64,000 nucleotides of DNA from Stenotrophomonas nitritireducens (lineage in GTDB: Bacteria; Pseudomonadota; Gammaproteobacteria; Xanthomonadales; Xanthomonadaceae), in contig NZ_CP016756.1 of NCBI RefSeq assembly GCF_001700965.1, positions 4,082,501 to 4,146,500 on the forward strand. The letters run 5' to 3'. The notes beneath the pieces were generated by a model. That model saw only the letters and a program-made list of their open reading frames with translations, did not search any database and was not told the DNA's origin. Each line of letters opens with the position of its first letter. Positions within the stretch are counted from its first letter, which is position 1. The translations under genes and the position numbers were made by a program. Shown here piece after piece: positions 54,233-63,008 of this stretch.

Positions 54233-55284
54233 AGGGGGGCGACCGCGCCTCCCGAAGGGGACTCGCGGCGGCGCCGGATAGCCTCGACGCAGTCGCTGAT
54301 CAGGCCCGGGCCCTGGAAGATCAGGCCGCTATAGCACTGCACCAGCGCAGCGCCCGCTGCCATCTTTGCAACCGCATCAGCACCGGAGCTGATGCCGCCC
54401 ACGCCGATCAGCGGTACCGATTCGGGCAGGCGCGCGCGCAGACGCCGCAGCACCAGGGTCGATTGGCCGAGCAACGGCGCGCCAGACAGACCGCCGATTT
54501 CCTTGGCCAGCGGATCGGCTTCCACCGTAGGCCGGCCGATGGTGGTGTTGGTGGCGATCACGCCATCCACACCCAGTTCGCCGAGCACGCGCGCGGCGGC
54601 GTCGATATCGCGGTCGCTCAGGTCCGGCGCCACCTTGACCAGCATCGGCACGCGCTTGCCATGCTTGGCGGCCAGCTGTTCCTGCGCTTCACGCAACCCG
54701 GCAACCAGGCGCCGCAACGCCTGTTCTTCCTGCAGTTCACGTAGGCCGGCGGTATTGGGCGAGGAGATATTGACGGTGATGTAGTCGGCCAGCGGGTAGA
54801 CCTTTTCCATGCAGATCAGGTAATCGGACAGCGCATCCTCGTTGGGAGTGTCCTTGTTCTTGCCGATATTGATGCCGAGCGGGCCGGGGCGATGCTTGAC
54901 CGCTTCCACGTTCTTCACCAGCGCATCCACGCCGAGGTTGTTGAACCCCATGCGGTTGATGATGGCGTTGTGCCGCGGCAGGCGGAACAGGCGCGGTTTG
55001 GGGCTGCCTGCCTGCGGACGCGGGGTGATGGTGCCGATTTCGACATAGCCAAAGCCCAGCGCAAACAGAGCTTCAATGTGCTCGCCGTTCTTGTCCAGGC
55101 CTGCAGCCAGGCCAACCGGGTTGGGAAAATCCAGGCCAAACACGGTGGTATGGAGCGGCTTGATGCGGCCGGCAATCAGCGGCGTGGTGCCGGTGCGCCA
55201 GGCCAGATCCAGCGCGGACAGGCCCAGGCCGTGCGCGCGCTCGGCATCAAGGGTGAACAGGAAGGGACGGGCAATGGAATACAT
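54229..55284 (-). CDS. pyrD: Dihydroorotate dehydrogenase (quinone), class 2
   Basis: A 351-residue FMN enzyme of the inner membrane surface that passes electrons from dihydroorotate to ubiquinone in pyrimidine synthesis. The N-terminal extension [20 protein letters not shown] is the class 2 membrane-contact helix pair. [14 protein letters not shown] (about 56-69) and [13 protein letters not shown] with the catalytic Ser (about 175) are present, followed by LVKVAPDLS and GVGGISSG for FMN. It lies 4 bp downstream of the methyltransferase gene and overlaps murB. Confidence 0.95.
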   Translation of the reverse strand: MYSIARPFLFTLDAERAHGLGLSALDLAWRTGTTPLIAGRIKPLHTTVFGLDFPNPVGLAAGLDKNGEHIEALFALGFGYVEIGTITPRPQAGSPKPRLFRLPRHNAIINRMGFNNLGVDALVKNVEAVKHRPGPLGINIGKNKDTPNEDALSDYLICMEKVYPLADYITVNISSPNTAGLRELQEEQALRRLVAGLREAQEQLAAKHGKRVPMLVKVAPDLSDRDIDAAARVLGELGVDGVIATNTTIGRPTVEADPLAKEIGGLSGAPLLGQSTLVLRRLRARLPESVPLIGVGGISSGADAVAKMAAGAALVQCYSGLIFQGPGLISDCVEAIRRRRESPSGGAVAPL

Positions 55285-55288
55285 AAGC

Positions 55289-56059
55289 TCAGTTCAGCGT
55301 GCCAACAAAGGCGCGGGTTTGGTACTCGAAGGCGACCTTGCCATCGACCGCATGCGCGTCGAACAGACGCTGCAGGGCCTCCAGCATAGGCGCATGGCGG
55401 GGATGACCGGCTTGCGGTGCGTAGGAGGAGGACAGCAGACGACCACGCAATCCGTCGTAGTCCAGATGCTGCACATTGGGCAGATGCACCAGGCCGCGCA
55501 GGCCGTCGCCGTACCATTCACGCATGGTCTGATCGTCCTGGTAGCGCTCGGCAACTTCGGTGTAGTCGGTGCCGTAATCCAGCAGCAGCTGCTCATAGCC
55601 GGCCAGGAACGGCGAGGCGTCGAGCAGGCGCGAGTTCCAGTACACCAGCGCCAATCCGCCCGGACGCAGAATGCGCGCCCATTCGCGACGCACGGCAGCG
55701 GTGTCGAACCAATGGAAGGCCTGCGCGGCGGCGACCAGATCGATGCTGTGCTCGGCCAGCGTGGTGGCCTCGGCGGTGCCTGCCACCAGTTGCAGTTGCG
55801 GGTAGTCCGGCTGCAACCACTGTTGCGCGGCCGTGCGCATCGCGGCATTGGGTTCCACCGCAATTACCGGGTGACCGGCGGCGAGGAACAGCTCGGTGGA
55901 AATGCCGGTGCCGGCGCCGATATCGGCGACCAGGGCGGAGCGGGGCAGGCCGATGTCCTCATGCAGCCAGCGCAGCAGCGTGGACGGGTAGCCCGGGCGG
56001 TAGCGGACGTAATCTGCCACCCGGCTGCTGAAACGTTCGGTTGAATCGGATTGCCCCAT
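55289..56059 (-). CDS. Class I SAM-dependent methyltransferase
   Basis: A 256-residue methyltransferase of the Methyltransf_11/UbiE-like group. Motif I is [11 protein letters not shown] (about 44-54), with the acidic end of strand 2 at VEPN, motif II at [12 protein letters not shown] and motif III at RILRPGG. The N-terminus [17 protein letters not shown] is typical of a widespread family of small-molecule methyltransferases with unassigned substrates. It ends 4 bp before pyrD, so it is probably in the same transcript; no pathway link is apparent. Confidence 0.85.
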   Translation of the reverse strand: MGQSDSTERFSSRVADYVRYRPGYPSTLLRWLHEDIGLPRSALVADIGAGTGISTELFLAAGHPVIAVEPNAAMRTAAQQWLQPDYPQLQLVAGTAEATTLAEHSIDLVAAAQAFHWFDTAAVRREWARILRPGGLALVYWNSRLLDASPFLAGYEQLLLDYGTDYTEVAERYQDDQTMREWYGDGLRGLVHLPNVQHLDYDGLRGRLLSSSYAPQAGHPRHAPMLEALQRLFDAHAVDGKVAFEYQTRAFVGTLN

Positions 56060-56066
56060 GCCGGCC

Positions 56067-56363
56067 TCAGGAATTCAGTGCGGCGATGCCCGCCAAGCCA
56101 CCGAAGAACACGATGATGACAATGAAGAAGATGATGCCGATCAGCCACAGCGCGGTGGCCAGCCAACCCAGGACCAGCCCGGCCACGGCCAGGCCGTCGC
56201 CTTCCATCTGGCCGTTGCTGCGACGGATTTCAGCGCGTGCCATATGGCCGAAAATGATCGCGCAGATGCTGCCGATGGCGGGCAACAGGGTCCAGCCGAG
56301 GATGCCGGCCACCAGACTGATCACGGCGTAGCTGCTGGTCTGACGGGGTGCGGGAATGCTCAT
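56067..56363 (-). CDS. Small DUF4190-type membrane protein
   Basis: A 98-residue protein with two hydrophobic hairpin segments (about 11-40 and 58-95) separated by HMARAEIRRSNGQMEGDGLA, the pattern of DUF4190 proteins (G-H-x-A-x-x-x-I-x-x-S...G-x-G-x-A). These are small two-to-three-helix inner-membrane proteins of unknown role. It ends 7 bp before the methyltransferase start, and is thus probably the first gene of the run down to the DMT exporter. Confidence 0.75.
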   Translation of the reverse strand: MSIPAPRQTSSYAVISLVAGILGWTLLPAIGSICAIIFGHMARAEIRRSNGQMEGDGLAVAGLVLGWLATALWLIGIIFFIVIIVFFGGLAGIAALNS

Positions 56364-56390
56364 CGGAAACTCCGTTTCAGCTGAAGAAAG

Positions 56391-56431
56391 CCCCTCTCCC
56401 GCGCGCGGGAGAGGGGTTGGGGTGAGGGCAG
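56391..56431. repeat. Single CCCTCTCCCGC-type repeat arm
   Basis: CCCCTCTCCCGCGCGCGGGA continuing AGAGGGGTTGGGGTGAGGGCAG. It matches one end of the inverted elements at 11682 and 25374, but with no partner nearby. Confidence 0.75.
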
Positions 56432-56460
56432 CCTTTCAGCTCGACACTCTCCCGGTTCAA

Positions 56461-56482
56461 TGCCCCGACCAAGGCCGGGGCA
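56461..56482 (-). terminator. Hairpin after the aldehyde dehydrogenase gene
   Basis: TGCCCCG / CGGGGCA with an 8-nt loop, about 8 bp downstream of the stop on the minus strand. No U-tract follows, so it is a weak terminator candidate. Confidence 0.4.
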
Positions 56483-56489
56483 GACAACA

Positions 56490-58022
56490 TCAAAGATCGA
56501 ACTTGATGCCCTGGGCCAGCGGCAGCGAATCGGAGTAGTTGATGGTGTTGGTCTGGCGACGCATATAGACCTTCCACGCGTCCGAACCGGACTCGCGACC
56601 ACCGCCGGTGTCCTTCTCGCCACCGAAGGCGCCACCAATCTCGGCACCGGAGGTACCGATGTTGATGTTGGCGATGCCACAGTCGCTGCCGGCTGCCGAC
56701 AGGAACTTCTCGGCGGTCTTCAGGTTCTGGGTGAAGATCGACGAGGACAGGCCCTGCGGCACGCCGTTCTGCATGTCGATGGCTTCGTCCAGCGTGCTGT
56801 ACTTCATCACGTACAGGATCGGGGCGAAGGTCTCGTGCTGGACGATCTCATCGCTGTTCTTCAGGCCGGTAACAATGGCCGGCAGCACGAAGTTGCCCGG
56901 GCGGTCGATGGCGGTGCCACCGGTCTCGACGGTGCCACCAGCGGCCTTGGCCTTGGCGATGGAAGCCAGGAACTGCTGCACGGCTTCCGGACTGTTCAGC
57001 GGGCCCATCAGGTTGGCCGCGTCGGTCGGATCGCCGATCTTGCCTTCCACCTGCTTGTAGGCCTTGATCAGCGTGGCCAGCACGTTGTCGTAGATGGATT
57101 CATGCACGATCAGGCGGCGGGTGGTGGTGCAGCGCTGGCCGGCAGTGCCGACGGCGCCGAACACGATGCCCGGCACGGCCAGCTTCTGGTCGGCGGTCTC
57201 GTCCATGATGATGGCGTTGTTGCCACCCAGTTCCAGCAGGCAGCGGCCCAGGCGCTGGGCGACCTTCTGGTTGACGGCCCGGCCGACCTGGGTGGAGCCG
57301 GTGAAGGAGATCAGCGGCACGCGGCGGTCGTCGACCATCTTCTCGGACAGGGCGGTGCCGGCGTCGTTGATCAGGAAGAACAGGTTCGGGAAGCCACCGT
57401 CCTTGAGCGCGTCATTGCAGATCTTCATCGTCGCAATGGCGGTCAGCGGGGTCTTGTTGGACGGCTTCCAGATGCAGATATCGCCACAGATGGCGGCCAG
57501 GAACGCATTCCAGCTCCACACCGCAACCGGGAAGTTGAAGGCCGAGATGATGCCGACCAGGCCCAGCGGATGGTACTGCTCATACATGCGATGGCCGGGG
57601 CGCTCCGAATGCATGGTGTAGCCGTACAGCATGCGGCTCTGGCCCAGTGCGAAGTCGGCGATGTCGATCATCTCCTGCACTTCGCCGTCGCCTTCCGGCT
57701 TGGACTTGCCCATTTCCAGTGCGACCAGCGAGCCCAATGCGTCCTTGTGCTTGCGCAGCGCTTCACCGCACAGGCGTACGGCTTCGCCACGGCGCGGGGC
57801 CGGGGTGGTGCGCCATACCTTGTAGGCTTCCTGCGCACGGGCGATGACGGTTTCGTAATCAGCCTCGGTGGTGGCCTGGACCTCGGCGATCACTTCGCCG
57901 GTGGTCGGGTTCTGCGGCTTGAGGACGCCCGCGCCGGTGGCGGCGGACCATTCCCCATTGCCCATGTAGGTGCCAGCGTTGGTGGCATCCAGAGCCAAGG
58001 CCTTGAGCAGCTCGGAAGACAT
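56490..58022 (-). CDS. amaB: Aldehyde dehydrogenase, ALDH7/AmaB type
   Basis: A 510-residue NAD-dependent aldehyde dehydrogenase. The catalytic Cys lies in [12 protein letters not shown] (about residue 302) and the general-base Glu in LELGGNNA (about 268); the Rossmann block is [11 protein letters not shown]. The C-terminal [18 protein letters not shown] is the mark of antiquitin-like ALDH7 enzymes, which oxidise 2-aminoadipate 6-semialdehyde in lysine catabolism and detoxify aldehydes. ACAGGAGTTTGA precedes the ATG. It is divergent from kdsA with a 246-bp gap. Confidence 0.85.
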   Translation of the reverse strand: MSSELLKALALDATNAGTYMGNGEWSAATGAGVLKPQNPTTGEVIAEVQATTEADYETVIARAQEAYKVWRTTPAPRRGEAVRLCGEALRKHKDALGSLVALEMGKSKPEGDGEVQEMIDIADFALGQSRMLYGYTMHSERPGHRMYEQYHPLGLVGIISAFNFPVAVWSWNAFLAAICGDICIWKPSNKTPLTAIATMKICNDALKDGGFPNLFFLINDAGTALSEKMVDDRRVPLISFTGSTQVGRAVNQKVAQRLGRCLLELGGNNAIIMDETADQKLAVPGIVFGAVGTAGQRCTTTRRLIVHESIYDNVLATLIKAYKQVEGKIGDPTDAANLMGPLNSPEAVQQFLASIAKAKAAGGTVETGGTAIDRPGNFVLPAIVTGLKNSDEIVQHETFAPILYVMKYSTLDEAIDMQNGVPQGLSSSIFTQNLKTAEKFLSAAGSDCGIANINIGTSGAEIGGAFGGEKDTGGGRESGSDAWKVYMRRQTNTINYSDSLPLAQGIKFDL

Positions 58023-58118
58023 TCAAACTCCTGTTTCTTAACGTGATTTTGGCGCCGTCGGAAACTGCGGGTGGGGCGACGGAGTGAGTACCACATAGTA
58101 TCAGAGTGAACCGATTGA

Positions 58119-59114
<996 letters not shown>

Positions 59115-59472
59115 TCGGCGTCAGTGCTGTTGCCAGCCTTGCATAGGCTGGCAGTCGGTAGCTCGATCCCGGCGTGTTTGCGATCGCACGGCGGATCGAT
59201 AGGCACGAGTTCTCGGATGAGGATCAAGAAGCTGCGCAGTGGGAGACGCTGACAATAGCTTCAATGTCGCAGCCCGGGTAAGCGCAGCGCACCCGGGAAG
59301 TCTCGACCCGTCTTTCAGGCCGTCCGCCAGCGGCCCTGGGTAGGCTTCGCTTACTCAGACTACGGTCAGAACGGCCGCTGTATCTCCCAGAGTTGTCGCC
59401 TGAAGCATCGCGTCAATCAGGAATGACCAAAAAGCCGCATAGCTGACATCGGCTTCAGGGGCTCCTGTCGTA
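59115..59472. repeat. Gap with CCCGGGT palindrome and degenerate repeats
   Basis: 358 bp between converging kdsA and galE. It contains CCCGGGT-N11-ACCCGGG (59273-59297) and, at about 59333-59362, a diverged GGGTAGGCTTCGCTTACTCAG segment related to it. No credible gene is present. The long gap and degraded repeats suggest decay or past rearrangement at the edge of the polysaccharide genes. Confidence 0.5.
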
Positions 59473-60474
59473 CTAGTTCTGGGTTGGGAACCAACTCGGT
59501 GGCGCACGGTGCCAGCGCCAAGCGCTTTCAATGATGGGAGCCAGTTCAGTCCATTGTGGCTGCCAGCCAAGCAGTTCGCGCGCTTTCTGGCTTGACGCAA
59601 CCAGACTCGGCGGGTCACCCGCACGCCTCGGTGCGATCTCATAAGGAATGGCCTTGCCAACCACCGAAGCTGCGGCAGCAATTACCTCTCGTACAGAGAA
59701 ACCTTGGCCATTGCCCAGATTGAAGGTATGTGCACCTTCATGCGTATCCATGAAGTCCAGCGCCAGTGCGTGCGCCTGGGCGAGGTCCTGCACATGCACA
59801 TAGTCGCGCACGCAGGTGCCGTCAACGGTGGCATAGTCATCACCGAAGATCTTCAGTGGCGGGCCATCGATCAATGCCGCACGCAGCACATTGGGAATCA
59901 GATGCGTCTCGCAGGCATGCGCCTCACCGATGCCGTGCTCGGGCAAGGCGCCGGCAGCGTTGAAATAACGCAGCGCGACCGAGCGCAGACCGTAAGCATG
60001 GGCGGCATCTGCGAAGAAGCGTTCTGCCATCAATTTACTGGCGCCATACGGATTGATGGGAGCTTTCGGATGGTCCTCATCAATGATGTCGTGGATGGGG
60101 TTTCCGAACACGGCAGCCGTAGATGAGAACACCAGCTTATTAACATCATGGCAGCGCATGGCCTCAAGAAGATTGAGCGTTCCGGTGACGTTGTTGGCGT
60201 AGTACTCGTAGGGCTTGGTTACGGATTCGCCGACGAGTGAGCGCGCACAGAAATGCATGACGGCATCGAACTGCCCCGCGCTGAAGGTACGTTCGAGGGA
60301 GGCGGAGTCCAACAGATCCGCCTGCAACAGCTTTCCCCAACGTACGGAGCCGGCATGCCCGCTTGAAAGATTATCCAGGACGGTGACGCCATGGCCGTGC
60401 TCTGCAAGCCACTGGGCCATATGACTGCCGATGTAGCCGGCACCGCCGCAGATAAGAATGTTTCTTACGTCCAT
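59473..60474 (-). CDS. galE: UDP-glucose 4-epimerase
   Basis: A 333-residue extended SDR enzyme interconverting UDP-glucose and UDP-galactose. The NAD-binding motif is GGAGYIGSH (residues 10-18). The catalytic Ser/Thr are in FSSTAAVFG (116-124), with Tyr143 and Lys147 in NPYGASK. VRDYVHVQDLAQAH is the substrate-side family block. Length is usual. It lies downstream of a probable frameshifted lipoprotein gene whose two candidate stops are 9 bp before and 10 bp inside galE. It could serve LPS or capsule sugar supply with galU. Confidence 0.95.
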   Translation of the reverse strand: MDVRNILICGGAGYIGSHMAQWLAEHGHGVTVLDNLSSGHAGSVRWGKLLQADLLDSASLERTFSAGQFDAVMHFCARSLVGESVTKPYEYYANNVTGTLNLLEAMRCHDVNKLVFSSTAAVFGNPIHDIIDEDHPKAPINPYGASKLMAERFFADAAHAYGLRSVALRYFNAAGALPEHGIGEAHACETHLIPNVLRAALIDGPPLKIFGDDYATVDGTCVRDYVHVQDLAQAHALALDFMDTHEGAHTFNLGNGQGFSVREVIAAAASVVGKAIPYEIAPRRAGDPPSLVASSQKARELLGWQPQWTELAPIIESAWRWHRAPPSWFPTQN

Positions 60475-60764
60475 GTGCGCAGGTCATCGCTTGTAGAGAG
60501 TGCGGTCTTGCTGGGCATTGCAGGAGGCTTGCTGGAACTCGCGCCATTTCCGTTCGACCAAGCTGCCAAATGCGGTGCGGAAGCGTGCTGCAGAGAACGA
60601 CTCGGCGTGCGCGCGGCATGCTTCTGCGGATACTGGCGGATGTCGCCGACGGAATCGCCGGGCTGCACGAACGCATCGCTGCGCAGATGTTGGCCTGGCG
60701 CCAATATGCAGCCGGGGAGTAACAACGCGAGCGCCAATGTGGCGACAAGACGCTTGCAGTTCAT
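60465..60764 (-). pseudogene. Small lipoprotein gene, probably frameshifted
   Basis: It starts MNCKRLVATLALALLLPGCI, a clean lipoprotein signal with Cys19, followed by LAPGQHLRSDAFVQPGDSVGD, which faintly recalls the start of Wza-type polysaccharide export proteins. After about residue 42 the same frame turns into a low-complexity Ser/Ala/Pro sequence. The next frame gives a more protein-like C-terminus (HAESFSAARFRTAFGSLVER ... RTLYKR) that stops at 60484, 9 bp before galE, and has higher third-position GC. A +1/-1 shift near 60640 would join them into about 95 residues. Either a broken gene or a genuine 99-residue lipoprotein overlapping galE. Confidence 0.45.
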
Positions 60765-60853
60765 TTTTAGTTCCTGGCCTTTGCAGGCAATGCGCAGCCC
60801 CCACCGGTCACGAAGACCGGCGAGGGAGTACTTGCGCTTGATGTATTTCGAAT

Positions 60854-61342
60854 TCAGTGGGTGCCGGTCGGGCCCGGGGTAACCGGTGCGCTGCCATTGC
60901 CGCCGTCATCATTGGACAGCACCGCATACAACAGCACGCCAGCGGCTACGCCTCCGCCAATGGCCAGGCGCCGGTTCAAGGTGCCGCGTGCGCTGTTGCC
61001 GGCCTGCTCGGTACCGGCCAGTTCGGTGCTGAACCCTTCTTCGGACGTGGCAAGCTCTTCGCCGGCATGTTGTTCGAAGGAGGCGGTTGCTTCTTCGGTG
61101 GCAGGCTGTTCGAAGGATGCCGTTGTTTCTTCGCTGGCAGACGAGGTCAATTCATTCTGCGGAGCCGCTTCCTGCTGTTCGCCGGGGCTCTGTTCCTGGG
61201 TCGCAACTGCGTGCTCAAGCGCAGGCTGTTCGATTGCTTGTGGCTCCTGGGCGACGACAGGCTGCTCAGTAAACTGCGCGTCCTGCGCGATGGCCGGAAG
61301 CGAAAGCGCTGCGAGGGTCAGAGCGTAAAAGGATTTCTTCAT
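60854..61342 (-). CDS. GfcA-like secreted or membrane protein of a polysaccharide locus
   Basis: A 162-residue protein of unknown function. It has a signal peptide (residues 1-19, LAALSLPAIA), a long acidic Gln/Glu/Ala/Thr-rich stretch (20-115) with two near-copies of (E)ETTASFEQ / EEATASFEQ, a Gly/Ala-rich hydrophobic segment (about 128-142, IGGGVAAGVLLYAVL), and a short NDDGGNGSAPVTPGPTGTH tail. This layout resembles GfcA/YmcD and YjbE, small leader proteins found at the head of group 4 capsule and related operons. The resemblance is in composition and order, not in strict sequence. It is followed by the lipoprotein remnant and galE. Confidence 0.5.
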   Translation of the reverse strand: MKKSFYALTLAALSLPAIAQDAQFTEQPVVAQEPQAIEQPALEHAVATQEQSPGEQQEAAPQNELTSSASEETTASFEQPATEEATASFEQHAGEELATSEEGFSTELAGTEQAGNSARGTLNRRLAIGGGVAAGVLLYAVLSNDDGGNGSAPVTPGPTGTH

Positions 61343-61760
61343 TGCTGGTTCTCATCTTCCGCTGTAAGCGGCTGCGTATATGGTTGTGCAATCCCGGCGG
61401 GCCGAAGACCGGCGCGGTAAGTGGTGCACTGCTGAAGCCTGTCGTCTTTGGCTAGCAGGAGGCTCTGAGAATTGTAGGCACCCGGCATAGGCACTTGGAT
61501 TAGGGTTTGTCTGAAAAGCGTGTTGGCAGATGGCGGTGGTTTTGCCGCGCGTATTTGTAGGTATTTTCCGCAGGGCATTGGCCGGTAGTTTGTTGCTGGC
61601 AACGGGGGGCGTACTTGCGAGCGGGCTGATTGCGTCAGCGTGAGGTATGGCCTGCCGACGCCCGCTCCCGGCACTGTCGCGAATTGGCAGCAGCTTCAGC
61701 GGTAGCGGGAAAAGCTGGCTGGGCGGGGCGCTTGCCTGTAATCTTGGCATCCAACTTTTT
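61343..61760. other. 418-bp gap between the GfcA-like gene and the tRNA fragment
   Basis: No gene or clear repeat is visible. It should contain the promoter of the minus-strand GfcA-like gene and that of the plus-strand tRNA. The segment CTTCAGCGGTAGCGGG (61694-61709) resembles an ops core but is on the wrong strand for the polysaccharide genes. Confidence 0.4.
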
Positions 61761-61802
61761 GGCCCCGTAGCTCAGCTGGATAGAGCGGTCCCCTCCTAAG
61801 GA
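61761..61802 (+). tRNA. tRNA-Arg(CCU), 5' part only
   Basis: GGCCCCGTAGCTCAGCTGGA matches a tRNA acceptor 5' strand, position-8/9 TA, and D-arm (GCTC-AGCTGGATA-GAGC). The anticodon arm follows as GTCCC-CTCCTAA-GG with anticodon CCT. The 3' stem should read GGGAC but the sequence becomes GGAAGAGGGCTTTCG. No T-arm (TTCRA) or acceptor 3' strand complementary to GGCCCCG follows in the next 80 bases. The gene is cut in the anticodon stem, so it cannot make a functional tRNA as it stands. Confidence 0.75.
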
Positions 61803-62012
61803 AGAGGGCTTTCGCCATCCTCCTGCAAGTCATTGAATTGTAAAGGCGCGAGGAGTGGGGTTGACGCTCCAATGCATCAAAGCACACCTAGAAACATCAT
61901 GAAACACTGGCGCTCTGCCACAGGATTGCCACAGACATAGCGTGCACTGCTGTGGCGCCGCTCGGCTTCAAAAGCTGGCAATCTAGACCGCTTGTCGAAG
62001 AGCCGTGGTGCT

Positions 62013-62495
62013 ATGTCAGAAGCCTCACTAAAGTGGTTGCGAGAGGGCTACCCGGGCCGCTACGGACTAAGCCCCGAAGAAGTCGCTCATGTGCTCCGTG
62101 GGCAGTCAACACGCGGGGTGGTGCAGCGAATCAGGGAAGGCATGAAGTCGGGCCGCTACCCGGGTGCCAGGAAGATCGACGGGCACTTGCAACTCCCAAT
62201 TGAAGCTCTTGCCGAGATCTTGGAACCTTCGCCCAATCCGGCTCCTGTGGTTCCCACCGTTGATCATTCAAAGCCCATTGGTCGGCGGAAGTCAGCGATT
62301 GGTCCCCGAATTGCGTTCGTTCGTGCCAGTGACTTCTGGGAACAGGTTCTCCGCTCCATTGGTGAGCCAGAGTTCGCCGATGAGCTTGCCGGTGCCTCAA
62401 TGCAAGCAATTGCATCCTTAGAGCGAGACTTCGCACTCAGTAAAGCGGGGCGAGAGCGAAAAGAGTTGCAGGGATCGACACTCTCCATCAAATAA
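62013..62495 (+). CDS. Putative DNA-binding protein with excisionase-like motif
   Basis: A 160-residue protein with no firm family. Residues about 14-60 read as a helix-turn-helix plus wing: LSPEEVAHVLRG, then VVQRIREGMKSGRYPGARKI, then LQLPIEALAEIL. This is the pattern of excisionase/MerR-like DNA binders, in which a short beta-hairpin follows the helices. The rest (about 75-160) is hydrophilic, with a helix FWEQVLRSIGEPEFADELAG. The ATG at 62013 is preferred to TTG 61992. As the first gene after the tRNA junction it could control excision or transcription; this is inference. Confidence 0.5.
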   Translation: MSEASLKWLREGYPGRYGLSPEEVAHVLRGQSTRGVVQRIREGMKSGRYPGARKIDGHLQLPIEALAEILEPSPNPAPVVPTVDHSKPIGRRKSAIGPRIAFVRASDFWEQVLRSIGEPEFADELAGASMQAIASLERDFALSKAGRERKELQGSTLSIK

Positions 62496-62557
62496 ACGTT
62501 GATCCAATAAAGGTGCGTTGATAGGATCAGATCGGTCTATCACTCTCCAACAAATAG
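62479..62557. repeat. Direct repeat flanking the H-NS leader
   Basis: CACTCTCCATCAAATAA (62479-62495) and CACTCTCCAACAAATAG (62541-62557) agree at 15 of 17 positions, 62 bp apart. The first overlaps the 3' end of the preceding gene; the second ends 6 bp before the H-NS start. CGTTGAT is also repeated between them. Confidence 0.55.
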
Positions 62558-62563
62558 AACACT

Positions 62564-62968
62564 ATGAGCAAAGCACCGGGCACCACTCTTGAATCTATCG
62601 CTTCCGCCAAAGCCAAGCTGGCTGAAGAGCTGAAGAAGCTTGAAGAGCAAGAAGTCAAGTTGATGGAAGAAGAAGCATCGAGCGCTTTCGCAAATGTCTC
62701 GGAGCTTCTGAATCGTTTTGGTCACTTCTTCTCTGCCAAGCAGAAGTCTGAAATCGCCAATCACTTCAACGCTACTTCTTCGACTGGTAAAAAGTCGTCT
62801 GGTTCCAGGAAGGAAGTTGCGCAGAAATACTGGCTGCCGCATACCCAGGAAACGTGGAGCGGCCGTGGTCGGACTCCGCGCGCCTTCGCCGCTTGGGAAG
62901 GCTCCGCTGCTTACAAAGAATGGAAAGCAGCCCATCCGGACGAAAAGTTCCCGAAGTTCCCCGGTTAA
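62564..62968 (+). CDS. H-NS-family nucleoid protein
   Basis: A 134-residue protein. An N-terminal coiled coil rich in Glu/Lys (about 8-50; AKAKLAEELKKLEEQEVKLM) would oligomerise. A Ser/Lys linker follows, then the C-terminal DNA-binding domain with TWSGRGRTPRAFAAW (about 100-114), the H-NS loop motif that reads the AT-rich minor groove, and EWKAAHPDEKFPKFPG at the end. H-NS proteins silence AT-rich acquired DNA; carried by islands they may keep the island quiet or modulate host genes. No clear SD precedes the ATG. A strong terminator follows. Confidence 0.85.
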   Translation: MSKAPGTTLESIASAKAKLAEELKKLEEQEVKLMEEEASSAFANVSELLNRFGHFFSAKQKSEIANHFNATSSTGKKSSGSRKEVAQKYWLPHTQETWSGRGRTPRAFAAWEGSAAYKEWKAAHPDEKFPKFPG

Positions 62969-62980
62969 TTAACGCTCGGA

Positions 62981-63006
62981 AAGCCGACAGTAATGTCGGC
63001 TTTTTT
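62981..63006 (+). terminator. Intrinsic terminator after the H-NS gene
   Basis: AAGCCGACA-GTAA-TGTCGGCTT with T-run to 63006, 12 bp after the stop. Confidence 0.9.
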
Positions 63007-63008
63007 AT

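Noticed and set aside
59355-59681. 108-codon minus-strand frame at the end of galE
   Set aside because: It overlaps galE in another frame and extends into the repeat-bearing gap; nothing supports translation.
61699-61707. GCGGTAGCG resembling the ops element of RfaH-controlled polysaccharide operons
   Set aside because: It lies on the plus strand reading away from the minus-strand GfcA-like, lipoprotein and galE genes, and no JUMPStart context surrounds it.
61761-62010. Group I intron in tRNA-Arg(CCU), as known from Agrobacterium
   Set aside because: The break lies near the anticodon loop, but the following bases show no group I core pairings and no downstream 3' tRNA half was found within several hundred bases.
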